Assembly (NCBI GenBank): GCA_002430835.1
Contig: DJDA01000069.1
Location: forward strand, 1 to 10,586
DNA from: Brevundimonas sp. UBA5936
Lineage (GTDB): Bacteria; Pseudomonadota; Alphaproteobacteria; Caulobacterales; Caulobacteraceae
DNA length: 10,586 bases
Direction: 5' to 3'
Each line of letters begins with the position of its first letter. Positions within the stretch are counted from its first letter, which is position 1. The position numbers and the translations under genes were made by a program. The notes under the pieces were generated by a model. It searched no databases and was not told the DNA's origin. It was given only the letters and a program-made list of their open reading frames with translations. Shown one piece after another: positions 1 through 9,123 of the stretch.

Positions 1-20
1 TCTCCCACAAGGGAAGAAGG
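1..20. repeat. CTCCC-type short palindrome at the left edge, possible terminator of the hydrolase gene
   Basis: The first 20 bases match the palindrome at 7684-7703 at 18 of 20 positions. Read on the minus strand, TCCC can pair with GGGA across a 4-base loop. A longer stem with one bulge would need bases beyond the window edge. It lies 10 bases past the stop codon of the serine hydrolase, where a terminator or mRNA-stabilising hairpin would be expected. No clear T-run follows within the window. Whether it terminates transcription or is only a dispersed repeat cannot be told from here. Confidence 0.35.
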
Positions 21-30
21 GTTAGGGCGT

Positions 31-1683
31 TCAGACCCGCGTCAGCCGCAGATCCTGATAGTCGTAGCTGAAGTCGATATCCGGCGAGACGCCCTTGACC
101 GTGGCGGTCGCAGGCTTGGCCGTGCCGATGCTGAAGGTGATGAAGGCGTCTTCCTCGCGCTTGTCGGGGAAGTGGGTACGGAAGGTCTCGCCGTCATAGG
201 GCTCCAGCCAGCCTTGCAGCGCCGGGGTGTGGGTGAAGCGCAGCCACAGGCCGGACTTGCGGTTGCGGCCGCGCCCTTCCGTCTTCGGCTCGATGACGAT
301 GTCGCCGTACCAGGGATCGCGCCAGGTTCCGGCGTAGGCCTCGAGCGGCATGGACGGGGCCGCGCCCGCCGCCTGTTTGGCGTCGATTTCGACGGCGGCC
401 TTCAGCGACTTCTCGGTTCCTTCGGCCTCAATCCGCTTGGAATCGGCGATCCAGTCGACGTCGACCTTGTTCATGGCGATGTCCGACAGGCCCGAACGCA
501 GGGCGCGCAGCAGGAAGCTCTCTTCGGCGTTGGTGAAGACCGAGAAGCCGATCTTGCGGCCGGGGATCAGCACCGTGGCCGAGATGCCGCCGGGCGAGCC
601 GCCGCCGTGGGTGGCCAGCCGCTCGCCGCGATAGTCCTGCACCTGCAGACCCATGGCGTAGGTCGAGGCCACGGCCCGGTTCGGCAGGGCCGCCGTCGGC
701 CCGTTGGACGAGGAGACGACGATGTTGGGCTTGTACATCTCGCGCGCGGCGGCTTCGGAGAACAGGCGCGAGCCGTCGGCCAGCTTGCCGTCGTTCAGGC
801 GCACGGCGATCCATTTGGCCCAGTCGTGGGCGCTGGCGCAGATGCCGCCCGCGGCCGCCGCCGAATCCCAGTTCCACACCTCGACGATCGACTCGGCGAT
901 CTGGGTCATCGCCCCCTGATAGCGCAGGGGCGGACCGACGCGGCCATGAGGCAGGGCGGACTTGGCCGGATCGGCCAGGCGGGCCAGGGGCACGCTCTCG
1001 CTCATGCCGACCTTGTCGAAGATGCGGGTCTGGACGAAGGCCTCCCACGACAGGCCCGACACCTTTTCGATCACCGCGCCCGCAACCACGAACATCAGGT
1101 TGCAGTAGTGGTAGTCCTCGCGGAAGCCGTCCTCGATCGGCACGAAGGCGGCCTGGGCCAGCACCTGCGCGCGCGTCCGGTCGCTGTTGGGCCAGAACAG
1201 CAGGTCGCCGGCGCCCAGGCCGAAACCGGCGCGGTGGCTCAGGGTGTCGCGCACCGTGATGCGCTCGCCCACCATCGGATCCGACAGGGTGAAGCCGGGC
1301 AGATAGGTGCGGATCGGCTCGTCCCATTTCACCTTGCCCTCGTCGACCAGGATGGCCAGGCAGGCGGCGGTGACGTTCTTGGAATTCGACGCGATTGCGA
1401 ACAGGGTGTGTTCGTCGGCGGGCTCGGCCTTGCCCTGACGGCGCACGCCGTAGCCCTTGGCCAGCACCGTCTTGTCGTCGCGCACCAGGGCCAGGGACAC
1501 GGCGGGCTGGTCCGGCCAGGCGGCCATGCAGCGCTGCACCCAGGCGTCGGCGGCGGCGGCGATCTCCTCGTCGGAACGCGTATCGGCGCTGGTCTGGGCC
1601 CAGCCGGTCGCGGGCAGGGCCGCGCCGGCGGCGCCGACGGCGGAAGAGATCAGCGCGGCGCGGCGCGACAGGCGGATGGACAT
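31..1683 (-). CDS. Tat-exported serine hydrolase of the beta-lactamase (class C / penicillin-binding) fold
   Basis: Predicted 550-residue exported hydrolase. The N-terminus (about residues 1-30) carries SRRAAL, a twin-arginine-type motif, then an Ala-rich hydrophobic segment ending near ATGWAQ, so periplasmic export is likely. The beta-lactamase/transpeptidase fold spans about residues 40-400. It has the nucleophile motif SNSK (Ser99-Lys102), the second motif YCN (Tyr193-Asn195) and HGGG (from His359), which takes the place of the KTG-type third motif. The C-terminal part (about 445-550) resembles the beta-barrel domain (DUF3471-like) often fused to such enzymes. The start at 1683 is preferred over an in-frame ATG at 1740: it begins the Tat signal and has GGGAG 8 nt upstream. 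It follows the transporter gene on the same strand after a 72-nt gap, so co-transcription is plausible. The substrate is unknown: esterase, D-aminopeptidase and carboxypeptidase relatives share these motifs. A resistance beta-lactamase is less likely given the extra domain and HGG motif. Confidence 0.9.
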   Translation of the reverse strand: MSIRLSRRAALISSAVGAAGAALPATGWAQTSADTRSDEEIAAAADAWVQRCMAAWPDQPAVSLALVRDDKTVLAKGYGVRRQGKAEPADEHTLFAIASNSKNVTAACLAILVDEGKVKWDEPIRTYLPGFTLSDPMVGERITVRDTLSHRAGFGLGAGDLLFWPNSDRTRAQVLAQAAFVPIEDGFREDYHYCNLMFVVAGAVIEKVSGLSWEAFVQTRIFDKVGMSESVPLARLADPAKSALPHGRVGPPLRYQGAMTQIAESIVEVWNWDSAAAAGGICASAHDWAKWIAVRLNDGKLADGSRLFSEAAAREMYKPNIVVSSSNGPTAALPNRAVASTYAMGLQVQDYRGERLATHGGGSPGGISATVLIPGRKIGFSVFTNAEESFLLRALRSGLSDIAMNKVDVDWIADSKRIEAEGTEKSLKAAVEIDAKQAAGAAPSMPLEAYAGTWRDPWYGDIVIEPKTEGRGRNRKSGLWLRFTHTPALQGWLEPYDGETFRTHFPDKREEDAFITFSIGTAKPATATVKGVSPDIDFSYDYQDLRLTRV

Positions 1684-1755
1684 CAAGGACGCTCCCGAAG
1701 ACTGAACGGCGACGCTAACGCCGCCCGTCCGTCGGGCCAAGGGGCGTCGCGCGGC

Positions 1756-3666
1756 TTACGCCGCCAGCCGCCACCTTTGCAGATGCTCCAGCACGTCGGC
1801 GACGATCTGGGCGCGGGTGAAGCCGGTCACGTCGCGCGGGCGCGCGCCGTCGCCGGTGACGGCGCTCAGTCGCCATTCCAAGGCGCGGCGACCTTCGGGC
1901 GCCTCCAGCGCGGTCAGGGCGGGCAGGGGCCGCGAGCGCGCGCCCAGCCGATACAGGAAGTCCCGCCCGTTGGCGTGTTCGACCCTCAGCCAGACGCCGT
2001 TGTCGTCGCTCTGAACTTCGCTGTTCTCCAGCCCTTCGGCGGCCACGGCGGCGCGCACCTCTTCCAGCGCCGGGGCGCCGTGACGGGCGATCTGGCGGTC
2101 GATGTCGCGACGGCTGGCCGGGGCCAGGATGCGCTTGAGCTGTTCGCGCAGGGGCGGCGCCTCGGTCTCGACGGCCTCGCCTTTCAGGTCGGCGTTCATC
2201 TGCCGCGCCAGGCCGAAACAGGCCAGGATCATGATGACCGCGAAGGGCAGGGCGGCCACCAGGGTCGCCGCCTGCAGGGCGCCGAGGCCCCCGGCCAGCA
2301 GCAGCAGGGCCGCCGTCAGCCCCTCCATTCCGCACCAGTAGACCCTTTGCCAGCGCGGCGTCTCCTCCGCCCCGCCCGAGGCCAGGGTGTCGATCACCAG
2401 CGAGCCTGAATCCGCCGAGGTGACGAAGAAGACCGCCACCAGGGCGATGGCCAGGACCGAGGTGATCGCCGTGCCCGGCAGGAATTCGAAGAAGCGGAAC
2501 AGGGCCGTCGACAGGTCCGCCTGCACCGCGTTCGAGATCGCCCCCGCGGCCACGCCCAGATCCAGGCTCATGGCCGTGTTGCCGAAGACCGTCATCCACA
2601 GGAAGGTGAAGCCTGACGGCACCAGCAGCACGCCGATGAGGAACTCCCGCACCGTCCGACCGCGCGAGATGCGGGCGATGAACATGCCCACGAACGGCGA
2701 CCAGGAGATCCACCAGGCCCAGTAGAGCAGGGTCCAGTCCGCCATCCAGGCGCGCGGCTCATAGGCGTAGAGGGTGAAGGTGCGCTCGAAGAAGTGGTCT
2801 AGATACAGACCGAAATTCTGCACATAGGCCCGCAGCAGGAACAGCGTCGGCCCCACGATCAGCACGAACAGCATCAGGCAGACGGCGATGAACAGGTTCA
2901 GCTCGGACAGCCGCCGCACGCCCTTGTCCACGCCGGTCAGCACCGAGATCGTCGCCGCCCCCATCACCACGGCGATCAACCCGACCTGCATGATCACGTC
3001 ATTGGGCAGGCCGAAGACGTAGTTCAGGCCCGAGGTCATCTGCGCCACGCCGTAGCCCAGGGAGGTGGCGATGCCGAACAGGGTGCCGCAGATGGCGAAG
3101 ATGTCGACCAGGTCGCCCAGCCAGCCGTTCACCCGCTTGCCCAGCAGGGGATAGAGGCTGGACCGCATGGTCAGGGGCAGTCCCTTCCGGTGCGCGAAAT
3201 AGGCCAGGCTCAAACCCACTACGGCGTAGATGGCCCAGGCGTGGACGCCCCAGTGGGTATAGGTGATGACCATGGCCTCGCGGGCGGCTTCCAGCGTGCC
3301 GGGCTGCGCTTCGGGCGGGGCGATGTAGTGCTGCACCGGCTCGGCGACGGCGAAATACATCAGGCCGATGCCCATGCCCGCGGCGAACAGCATGGCCAGC
3401 CAGGAGACATAGGGGAAGTCCGGCTCGGCGTCGTCCGGCCCCAGCTTCAACCGCCCCGTCGGCCCCAGGGCCAGCGCCGCGACGAACAGCATGAAGCCTG
3501 CGACCGAAGCGACGTAGAACCAGCCGAACGTCTCCACCACCCAGGCCTGGGCGCGCCCGAACAGCAGGTCGGACGTGGCGGGCGCCATCAGGGCGAGCAG
3601 CAAAAGCCCGCCTGCGATGGCGCTGGCCCCCCAGAAGACTCGAGGGTTCATTTTGGATGTCAGCAT
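1756..3666 (-). CDS. BCCT-family compatible-solute (betaine/choline) transporter, BetT-like
   Basis: Inner-membrane secondary transporter of the betaine/carnitine/choline family, about 636 residues with 12 predicted membrane helices. Recognition rests on the glycine-rich TM3 motif GMGIGLMYFAVAEP (about 97-110), the tryptophan box WAWWISWSPFVGMF (about 316-329) followed by IARISRGRTVREF, and VTSADSGSLV in a late helix. After the last helix (about residue 490) there is a roughly 145-residue cytoplasmic tail like the long regulatory C-terminus of E. coli BetT. Sequence around MNPRVFW, KLGPDD, PLTMRSSLYPLLGKR and TGVDKGVRRLSELN also follows BetT. The residue that is Asp in H+-coupled choline transporter BetT (GID) is Gly here (GIG), as in Na+-coupled BetP, so the substrate may be glycine betaine rather than choline. 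The start is uncertain: ATG 3666 and ATG 3651 are both plausible and neither has a convincing ribosome site. Longer starts at 3708 and 3816 would run into the clpB promoter region. Confidence 0.9.
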   Translation of the reverse strand: MLTSKMNPRVFWGASAIAGGLLLLALMAPATSDLLFGRAQAWVVETFGWFYVASVAGFMLFVAALALGPTGRLKLGPDDAEPDFPYVSWLAMLFAAGMGIGLMYFAVAEPVQHYIAPPEAQPGTLEAAREAMVITYTHWGVHAWAIYAVVGLSLAYFAHRKGLPLTMRSSLYPLLGKRVNGWLGDLVDIFAICGTLFGIATSLGYGVAQMTSGLNYVFGLPNDVIMQVGLIAVVMGAATISVLTGVDKGVRRLSELNLFIAVCLMLFVLIVGPTLFLLRAYVQNFGLYLDHFFERTFTLYAYEPRAWMADWTLLYWAWWISWSPFVGMFIARISRGRTVREFLIGVLLVPSGFTFLWMTVFGNTAMSLDLGVAAGAISNAVQADLSTALFRFFEFLPGTAITSVLAIALVAVFFVTSADSGSLVIDTLASGGAEETPRWQRVYWCGMEGLTAALLLLAGGLGALQAATLVAALPFAVIMILACFGLARQMNADLKGEAVETEAPPLREQLKRILAPASRRDIDRQIARHGAPALEEVRAAVAAEGLENSEVQSDDNGVWLRVEHANGRDFLYRLGARSRPLPALTALEAPEGRRALEWRLSAVTGDGARPRDVTGFTRAQIVADVLEHLQRWRLAA

Positions 3667-3711
3667 GGGCCCCCAACGCACGGCTACGCTTGGGGTTCCA
3701 TCGCCCATCCC

Positions 3712-3740
3712 CTTGCGTGTCGTATGGGCCACACCCACCT
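3712..3740 (+). promoter_or_regulatory. Candidate RpoH (sigma-32) heat-shock promoter for clpB
   Basis: CTTGCGT at 3712-3718 and ACCCACCT at 3733-3740 are separated by 14 bases. They resemble the sigma-32 elements CTTGAAA and CCCCATNT, with the core CTTG and CCCA kept. The pair lies 78 bases before the clpB ATG, in the 152-base divergent gap. A second CTTGCTT at 3765-3771 has no good partner. clpB is a classic RpoH target, which raises the prior. No CIRCE operator was seen. This is a match by eye to the E. coli consensus, not a measured promoter. Confidence 0.4.
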
Positions 3741-3801
3741 GTGCTGCAACCGGATAGCGCGTCGCTTGCTTATGAGGGCGCGCCTTCCGCAATCCGCCTT
3801 T

Positions 3802-3808
3802 GAGGGGA
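3802..3808 (+). promoter_or_regulatory. clpB ribosome binding site
   Basis: GAGGGGA lies 10 bases before ATG 3819. It is purine-rich and complementary to the 3' end of 16S rRNA, which supports that start codon. Confidence 0.65.
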
Positions 3809-3818
3809 CTGCTCAACC

Positions 3819-6404
<2,586 letters not shown>

Positions 6405-6427
6405 CCCGCGCGCTGTCCGCACGATCT

Positions 6428-6462
6428 GAGAAAGGGGCCGCGAAATCGCGGTCCTCTTTCTC
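6428..6462 (+). terminator. Hairpin terminator after clpB, probably bidirectional
   Basis: GAGAAAG at 6428-6434 pairs with CTTTCTC at 6456-6462 and GGGCCGCG (6435-6442) with CGCGGTCC (6447-6454). This gives about 15 pairs with one bulged T and an AAAT loop. The 3' arm is pyrimidine-rich (TCTTTCTC) and the 5' arm purine-rich, so it can also act on the minus strand, where the convergent small gene stops at 6462. A G-T pair that is a wobble in plus-strand RNA would be a C-A mismatch in minus-strand RNA, so the structure fits the clpB transcript better. There is no long uninterrupted T-run. Confidence 0.75.
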
Positions 6463-6650
6463 TACGAGTTATCTGTGTCCCGCCCATCGGGTTCTTTCGC
6501 AACTCCCTTGAATGGGCCGGGAGAAGACTTCCTCTCCATGAATTGCCCGTTGCTCTCATCGCGCTTTTGCCAGTCCCCATTCTCATGTTGGAATTGAGTG
6601 CGGCCGCGCACTGCGCCCTTGCGGTAACCTTCGCCTGTGTTTTTGCCCAT
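6462..6650 (-). CDS. Small conserved basic protein of unknown function (62 residues)
   Basis: No function is known to me. The protein is short, hydrophilic and basic, with no membrane segment or signal peptide. It follows a pattern I recall from many short hypothetical proteins of diverse bacteria: NTGxGxRxGAVxxRxQ near the N-terminus, KRD in the middle, then GxFM and PFKGV before the end. Here these appear as NTGEGYRKGAVRGRTQ, KRD, GQFM and PFKGV. The start at 6650 is preferred over ATG 6680 because AGAGGT lies just upstream at good spacing and because it begins the conserved block. It converges on clpB and its stop codon touches the shared terminator hairpin. Local GC is about 55% over 6421-6720 by my count, against about 68% in a sampled clpB segment, which hints at a different origin or weak codon selection. 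Confidence 0.7.
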   Translation of the reverse strand: MGKNTGEGYRKGAVRGRTQFQHENGDWQKRDESNGQFMERKSSPGPFKGVAKEPDGRDTDNS

Positions 6651-6741
6651 GGCAGACCTCTTTGAACGAAAAGTGAACATCTCCGATTCGCTAGATGGAG
6701 TCGAGTCTGTCGAACGATGGTCTGTAAGCTGATGTTTCTTC

Positions 6742-6894
6742 CGTCATCCTCCGGCAAGCCGCGTCAGCGGCGCAGACCGGGGGACCTAGCGGCGCGCGGA
6801 GCGTGAAAGATCCACGCTCGACGGCCGCCCTTAGATCGCCTTCGGCGCCGCTGGGTCCCCCGGTTCCGCGCTGCGCGCGGCCCGGAGGATGACG
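6742..6894. repeat. Large imperfect intergenic inverted repeat (cruciform / MITE-like element)
   Basis: The 13-base ends CGTCATCCTCCGG (6742-6754) and CCGGAGGATGACG (6882-6894) are perfect reverse complements. Further in, ACCGGGGGACCTAGCGGCGC (6776-6795) pairs with the complement of 6844-6863 with one mismatch. In the middle, GAGCGTG (6799-6805) pairs with CACGCTC (6813-6819) around a 7-base loop. The element is about 153 bp. Ends of the CGTCATCC...GGATGACG type recall dispersed intergenic palindromes common in alphaproteobacterial genomes. No transposase gene or clear target-site duplication is visible. The open frames that cross it look like by-products of its GC-rich symmetry, so I do not call them genes. 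Confidence 0.8.
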
Positions 6895-6923
6895 AAGGCG
6901 GATTAGCGGCATAGCTTGTGCGG

Positions 6924-7259
6924 ATGGCGACCCATCGCACCTTCATCGCGACCTACATCATGGCGAGCAGGCGCAACGGGACGCTCTACGCCGGTTCGAC
7001 CTCCAATCTGGAAAGCCGCGTGTGGAAGCACAGGACGCGCGCCTTTCCCGGCTTCACCGATGCCTATGACTGCACCCGTCTGGTCTGGTTCGAGCAGCAC
7101 GCCCTGATGCTTGATGCGATCCGGCGCGAGCGGCGGATCAAGAAGTGGCTGCGCGACTGGAAGCTGGCGCTGATCGAGCGCGACAACCCCGACTGGCGCG
7201 ACCTCGCGGCCGACTGGTTCCTCGATCCGAACTGGACCCCGCCGCCGGGCGCCGACTGA
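6924..7259 (+). CDS. Small solitary GIY-YIG endonuclease-domain protein (YhbQ/UPF0213-like)
   Basis: Predicted 111-residue single-domain protein. The first GIY-YIG strand is represented by TYI (Tyr11) and the second by LYAG (Tyr22, Gly24), followed by S-T-S-N-L, then Arg32 and His36 in ESRVWKHR. These are the usual core residues of the short UPF0213/COG2827 type. Downstream, a conserved-looking FE...AIRRERRIKKW segment matches the family and should include the metal-binding Glu. No DNA-binding domain is attached, unlike homing endonucleases. The cellular role of this class is unclear; DNA processing or repair functions have been proposed. ATG 6924 is used; GTG 6918 in the same frame is an alternative, and neither has a good ribosome site. 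The gene lies 29 bases after the large inverted repeat and ends 3 bases from the convergent YCII-like gene with no terminator between them. Confidence 0.85.
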   Translation: MATHRTFIATYIMASRRNGTLYAGSTSNLESRVWKHRTRAFPGFTDAYDCTRLVWFEQHALMLDAIRRERRIKKWLRDWKLALIERDNPDWRDLAADWFLDPNWTPPPGAD

Positions 7260-7262
7260 GCC

Positions 7263-7619
7263 TCACCCCAGCACCGGCATCACCTCCACCCCATCGCAGG
7301 GGAAGGGGTTCATGTGCGGGTGGTTCTCGAACAGGCGGGCCGCCGCCTCGTGGCTGTCGGCGCGCACGACCATGAAGACGGTCAGCAGGTTGACCATGTC
7401 CGTCACGGCGCCGCCGTCGCCGATGCGCTTGGTCGGGCCCAGCGGGCCGCCCCGAAACACGATAGAGTTGCGGTGCGCCTCTTCCCAGGCGGCGACGGCG
7501 GCCACGCCGATGCGGGCCGTCTCGGCCTGCTCGGCCTCGCTCATGGCGCGCCAGGCTCGCCATTTGGGGCCGGTCTTGTCGCTGGTGAAGACGGCCAGAT
7601 AGTGGGTCTGCGCGCTCAT
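7263..7619 (-). CDS. YCII-related domain protein, function unknown
   Basis: A 118-residue soluble protein that looks like a single YCII-related alpha/beta (ferredoxin-like) domain. It starts with a short strand, THYLAVFTSD, and ends with SHEAAARLFENHPHMNPFP followed by VEVMPVL. This order (N-terminal strand, helix rich in Ala and Glu, GGPLGPTKRIGDGG turn, hydrophobic strand MVNLLTVFMVVRA, then a His-rich end) fits the family. YCII-type proteins are suspected small enzymes, but no reaction can be assigned. ATG 7619 is supported by GGGAGG five bases upstream. That ribosome site is the 3' arm of a small hairpin. The gene is on the same strand as lpd, 106 bases downstream, but a palindrome separates them, so it may be its own transcription unit. 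Confidence 0.8.
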   Translation of the reverse strand: MSAQTHYLAVFTSDKTGPKWRAWRAMSEAEQAETARIGVAAVAAWEEAHRNSIVFRGGPLGPTKRIGDGGAVTDMVNLLTVFMVVRADSHEAAARLFENHPHMNPFPCDGVEVMPVLG

Positions 7620-7624
7620 CGAAG

Positions 7625-7642
7625 CCTCCCGTTTGTGGGAGG
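7625..7642 (-). promoter_or_regulatory. Hairpin covering the ribosome binding site of the YCII-like gene
   Basis: CCTCCC (7625-7630) and GGGAGG (7637-7642) are perfect reverse complements around a 6-base loop. In the minus-strand mRNA the 3' arm is the GGGAGG ribosome site, 5 bases before ATG 7619, so folding would hide it. The stem is only 6 bp but all but one pair are G-C. The regulatory effect is inferred. Confidence 0.4.
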
Positions 7643-7678
7643 GTCGACCTTTCGTCCGGTGAGAGCAAGCAAGGGCGG

Positions 7679-7705
7679 TTCCTTCTCCCGCAAGGGGAGA
7701 AGGAA
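7679..7705 (-). terminator. Perfect 11-bp palindrome after lpd (terminator-like or dispersed repeat)
   Basis: TTCCTTCTCCC (7679-7689) pairs perfectly with GGGAGAAGGAA (7695-7705) around a 5-base loop. It lies 20 bases beyond the lpd stop codon and before the YCII-like gene. There is no T-run on the minus strand after the stem, so it may terminate weakly, or protect mRNA ends, rather than act as a classic intrinsic terminator. The same core occurs at 1-20, which points to a dispersed palindromic unit. Confidence 0.55.
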
Positions 7706-7725
7706 GACGCGCTCAAGCAGCGATC

Positions 7726-9123
7726 TTAGATGTGGATGGCGTGCCCGAGCGCCCGGAGGGACGCTTCGTGGAAGGCTTCGCCCAGGGTCGGGTGGACGTG
7801 GATGGTGCCGGCCACGTCTTCCAGCACCGCGCCCATTTCCAGCATCTGGGCGAAGCTGTTGGACAGCTCCGACACGTGCTGGCCGACGGCCTGGACGCCC
7901 AGCAGGCGGTGATCCGACTTCGAGGCGATGACGCGGACGAAGCCGCCGTCCTCGCCCGCCTCGATGGCCAGGGCGCGGCCGATGGCGGCGAAGGGGAAGA
8001 CGGCCTGGATCACGTCGTCGCGGCCCTTCACATCATCAGGGCCGAGGCCCGCCGAGACGATCTCCGGCTCGGTGAAGCAGACGGCGGCGATGGTGGTCGG
8101 GTCGAACACGCGGTCGTGCCCGGCGATGATTTCGGCCACGACTTCGCCTTGCGCCGAGCCCTTGTGCGCCAGCATCGGTTCGCCGGTCAGGTCGCCGATG
8201 GCCCAGACGTTCTTCATGCTGGTGGCGCAGCGCTCGTCGATCTTCACGAACGGATCGTTCATGGCCACGCCCATGTTCTCGAGGCCCCAGCCTTTCGTCC
8301 GCGCGCGGCGGCCGACGGTGACCAGCACCTTGTCGGCGTCCAGCTGCATCGGGTTTCCGTCCTTGTCGGTGACGTTCAGCTTGCCGTCTCCGAAACCGCC
8401 CGCGCGGGCGCCGAGCAGCAGCTGCACGCCGTGCTTCTCCAGCCATTTGGCGACCGGGTCGGTCAGGGCCTTGTCGTAGAGCGGCAGGATGCGCTCGGCC
8501 ATCTCGACGATGGCCACTTCGGCGCCCAGCTTGCGGAAGGCGATGCCCAGTTCCAGGCCGATATAGCCGCCGCCGACGACGACCAGCTTCTTGGGCACTT
8601 CCGGCAGGCTCAGGGCCTCGGTGGACGAGATCACGTCGCCGCCGAAGGGCAGGAAGGGCAACTCTACCGGCTCCGACCCTGTGGCCAGGATGACGTGCTC
8701 GGCGGTGATGCGGATGTCGCCGTCGTCGGTCTTCACCGTGCAGGTCTTGGCGTCCGAGAAGTCGGCCCAGCCCTTGATGACCTTGACCTTGGCCTTCTTC
8801 AGCAGGGCGGCGACGCCGGCGTTCAGCTTCTTGACCACGCCGTCCTTCCACTCGACCGTCTTGGACAGGTCGATGGCCGGGGTCGAGGCGGTGATGCCCA
8901 GCGTGCCGTCGCCGGCGGCTTTGGCCACCGTCTCAAACTTGCCCGCCGCGTGGATGATGGCCTTGGACGGGATGCAGCCGACGTTCAGGCAGGTGCCGCC
9001 GAGGCCCGGCGAGGCGTCCACCAGCACGGTCTCCAGCCCCAGCTGGCCGCAACGGATGCCTGCGACATAGCCGCCGGTCCCGGCGCCGATGATCAGGACT
9101 TTGGTTTTCAGGGTCTGGGTCAA
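7726..9123 (-). CDS. lpdV: Dihydrolipoyl dehydrogenase (E3), branched-chain complex type (LpdV-like)
   Basis: FAD-dependent E3 that reoxidises the dihydrolipoyl arm of E2 and passes electrons to NAD+. It has 465 residues, the normal length. The FAD motif GAGTGG lies at 13-18, the redox-active disulfide CLNVGC at Cys45-Cys50, the NAD motif VVVGGGYIGLELG in the middle, and the second FAD motif AIGDLTGEPMLAHKG further on. The dimer-interface catalytic pair is in HPTLGE (His444, Glu449). The N-terminus (GYVAGIRCGQLG), WKDGVVKKLNAGVAALLKK and the C-terminal ALGHAIHI follow Pseudomonas LPD-Val (BkdC/LpdV) more than the general E3, which fits the E2 upstream. The start is TTG 9123: an in-frame stop lies just upstream, no ATG or GTG precedes the FAD motif, and GAGG sits 7 bases before it. 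This TTG overlaps the TGA of the preceding small gene, which suggests coupled translation. Confidence 0.95.
   Translation of the reverse strand: MTQTLKTKVLIIGAGTGGYVAGIRCGQLGLETVLVDASPGLGGTCLNVGCIPSKAIIHAAGKFETVAKAAGDGTLGITASTPAIDLSKTVEWKDGVVKKLNAGVAALLKKAKVKVIKGWADFSDAKTCTVKTDDGDIRITAEHVILATGSEPVELPFLPFGGDVISSTEALSLPEVPKKLVVVGGGYIGLELGIAFRKLGAEVAIVEMAERILPLYDKALTDPVAKWLEKHGVQLLLGARAGGFGDGKLNVTDKDGNPMQLDADKVLVTVGRRARTKGWGLENMGVAMNDPFVKIDERCATSMKNVWAIGDLTGEPMLAHKGSAQGEVVAEIIAGHDRVFDPTTIAAVCFTEPEIVSAGLGPDDVKGRDDVIQAVFPFAAIGRALAIEAGEDGGFVRVIASKSDHRLLGVQAVGQHVSELSNSFAQMLEMGAVLEDVAGTIHVHPTLGEAFHEASLRALGHAIHI

Noticed and set aside
31..1683. Serine hydrolase considered as an antibiotic-resistance class C beta-lactamase
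   Set aside because: It has HGG in place of the KTG motif, a Tat signal and an extra C-terminal domain of about 100 residues, which fit the broad serine hydrolase/esterase group better.
1707..1737. Two short 5-bp hairpins (1707-1723 and 1723-1737) in the gap between transporter and hydrolase genes, considered as a terminator
   Set aside because: The stems are short, they share a base and so compete, and no T-run follows on the minus strand. GC-rich gaps give such stems by chance, so the two genes are left as a possible operon.
172..2409. A 745-residue plus-strand open frame running antisense to the serine hydrolase and transporter genes
   Set aside because: It spans two well-supported genes and their gap on the other strand, and its product is a low-complexity Gly/Arg/Gln/Asp-rich mix with no motif. 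Long antisense frames are expected at this GC content.
6691..6912. Minus-strand open frames of 73 and 60 residues crossing the large inverted repeat
   Set aside because: They lie almost wholly in the palindrome, have Arg/Gly/Pro-rich composition and no ribosome site. They are better explained as repeat by-products.
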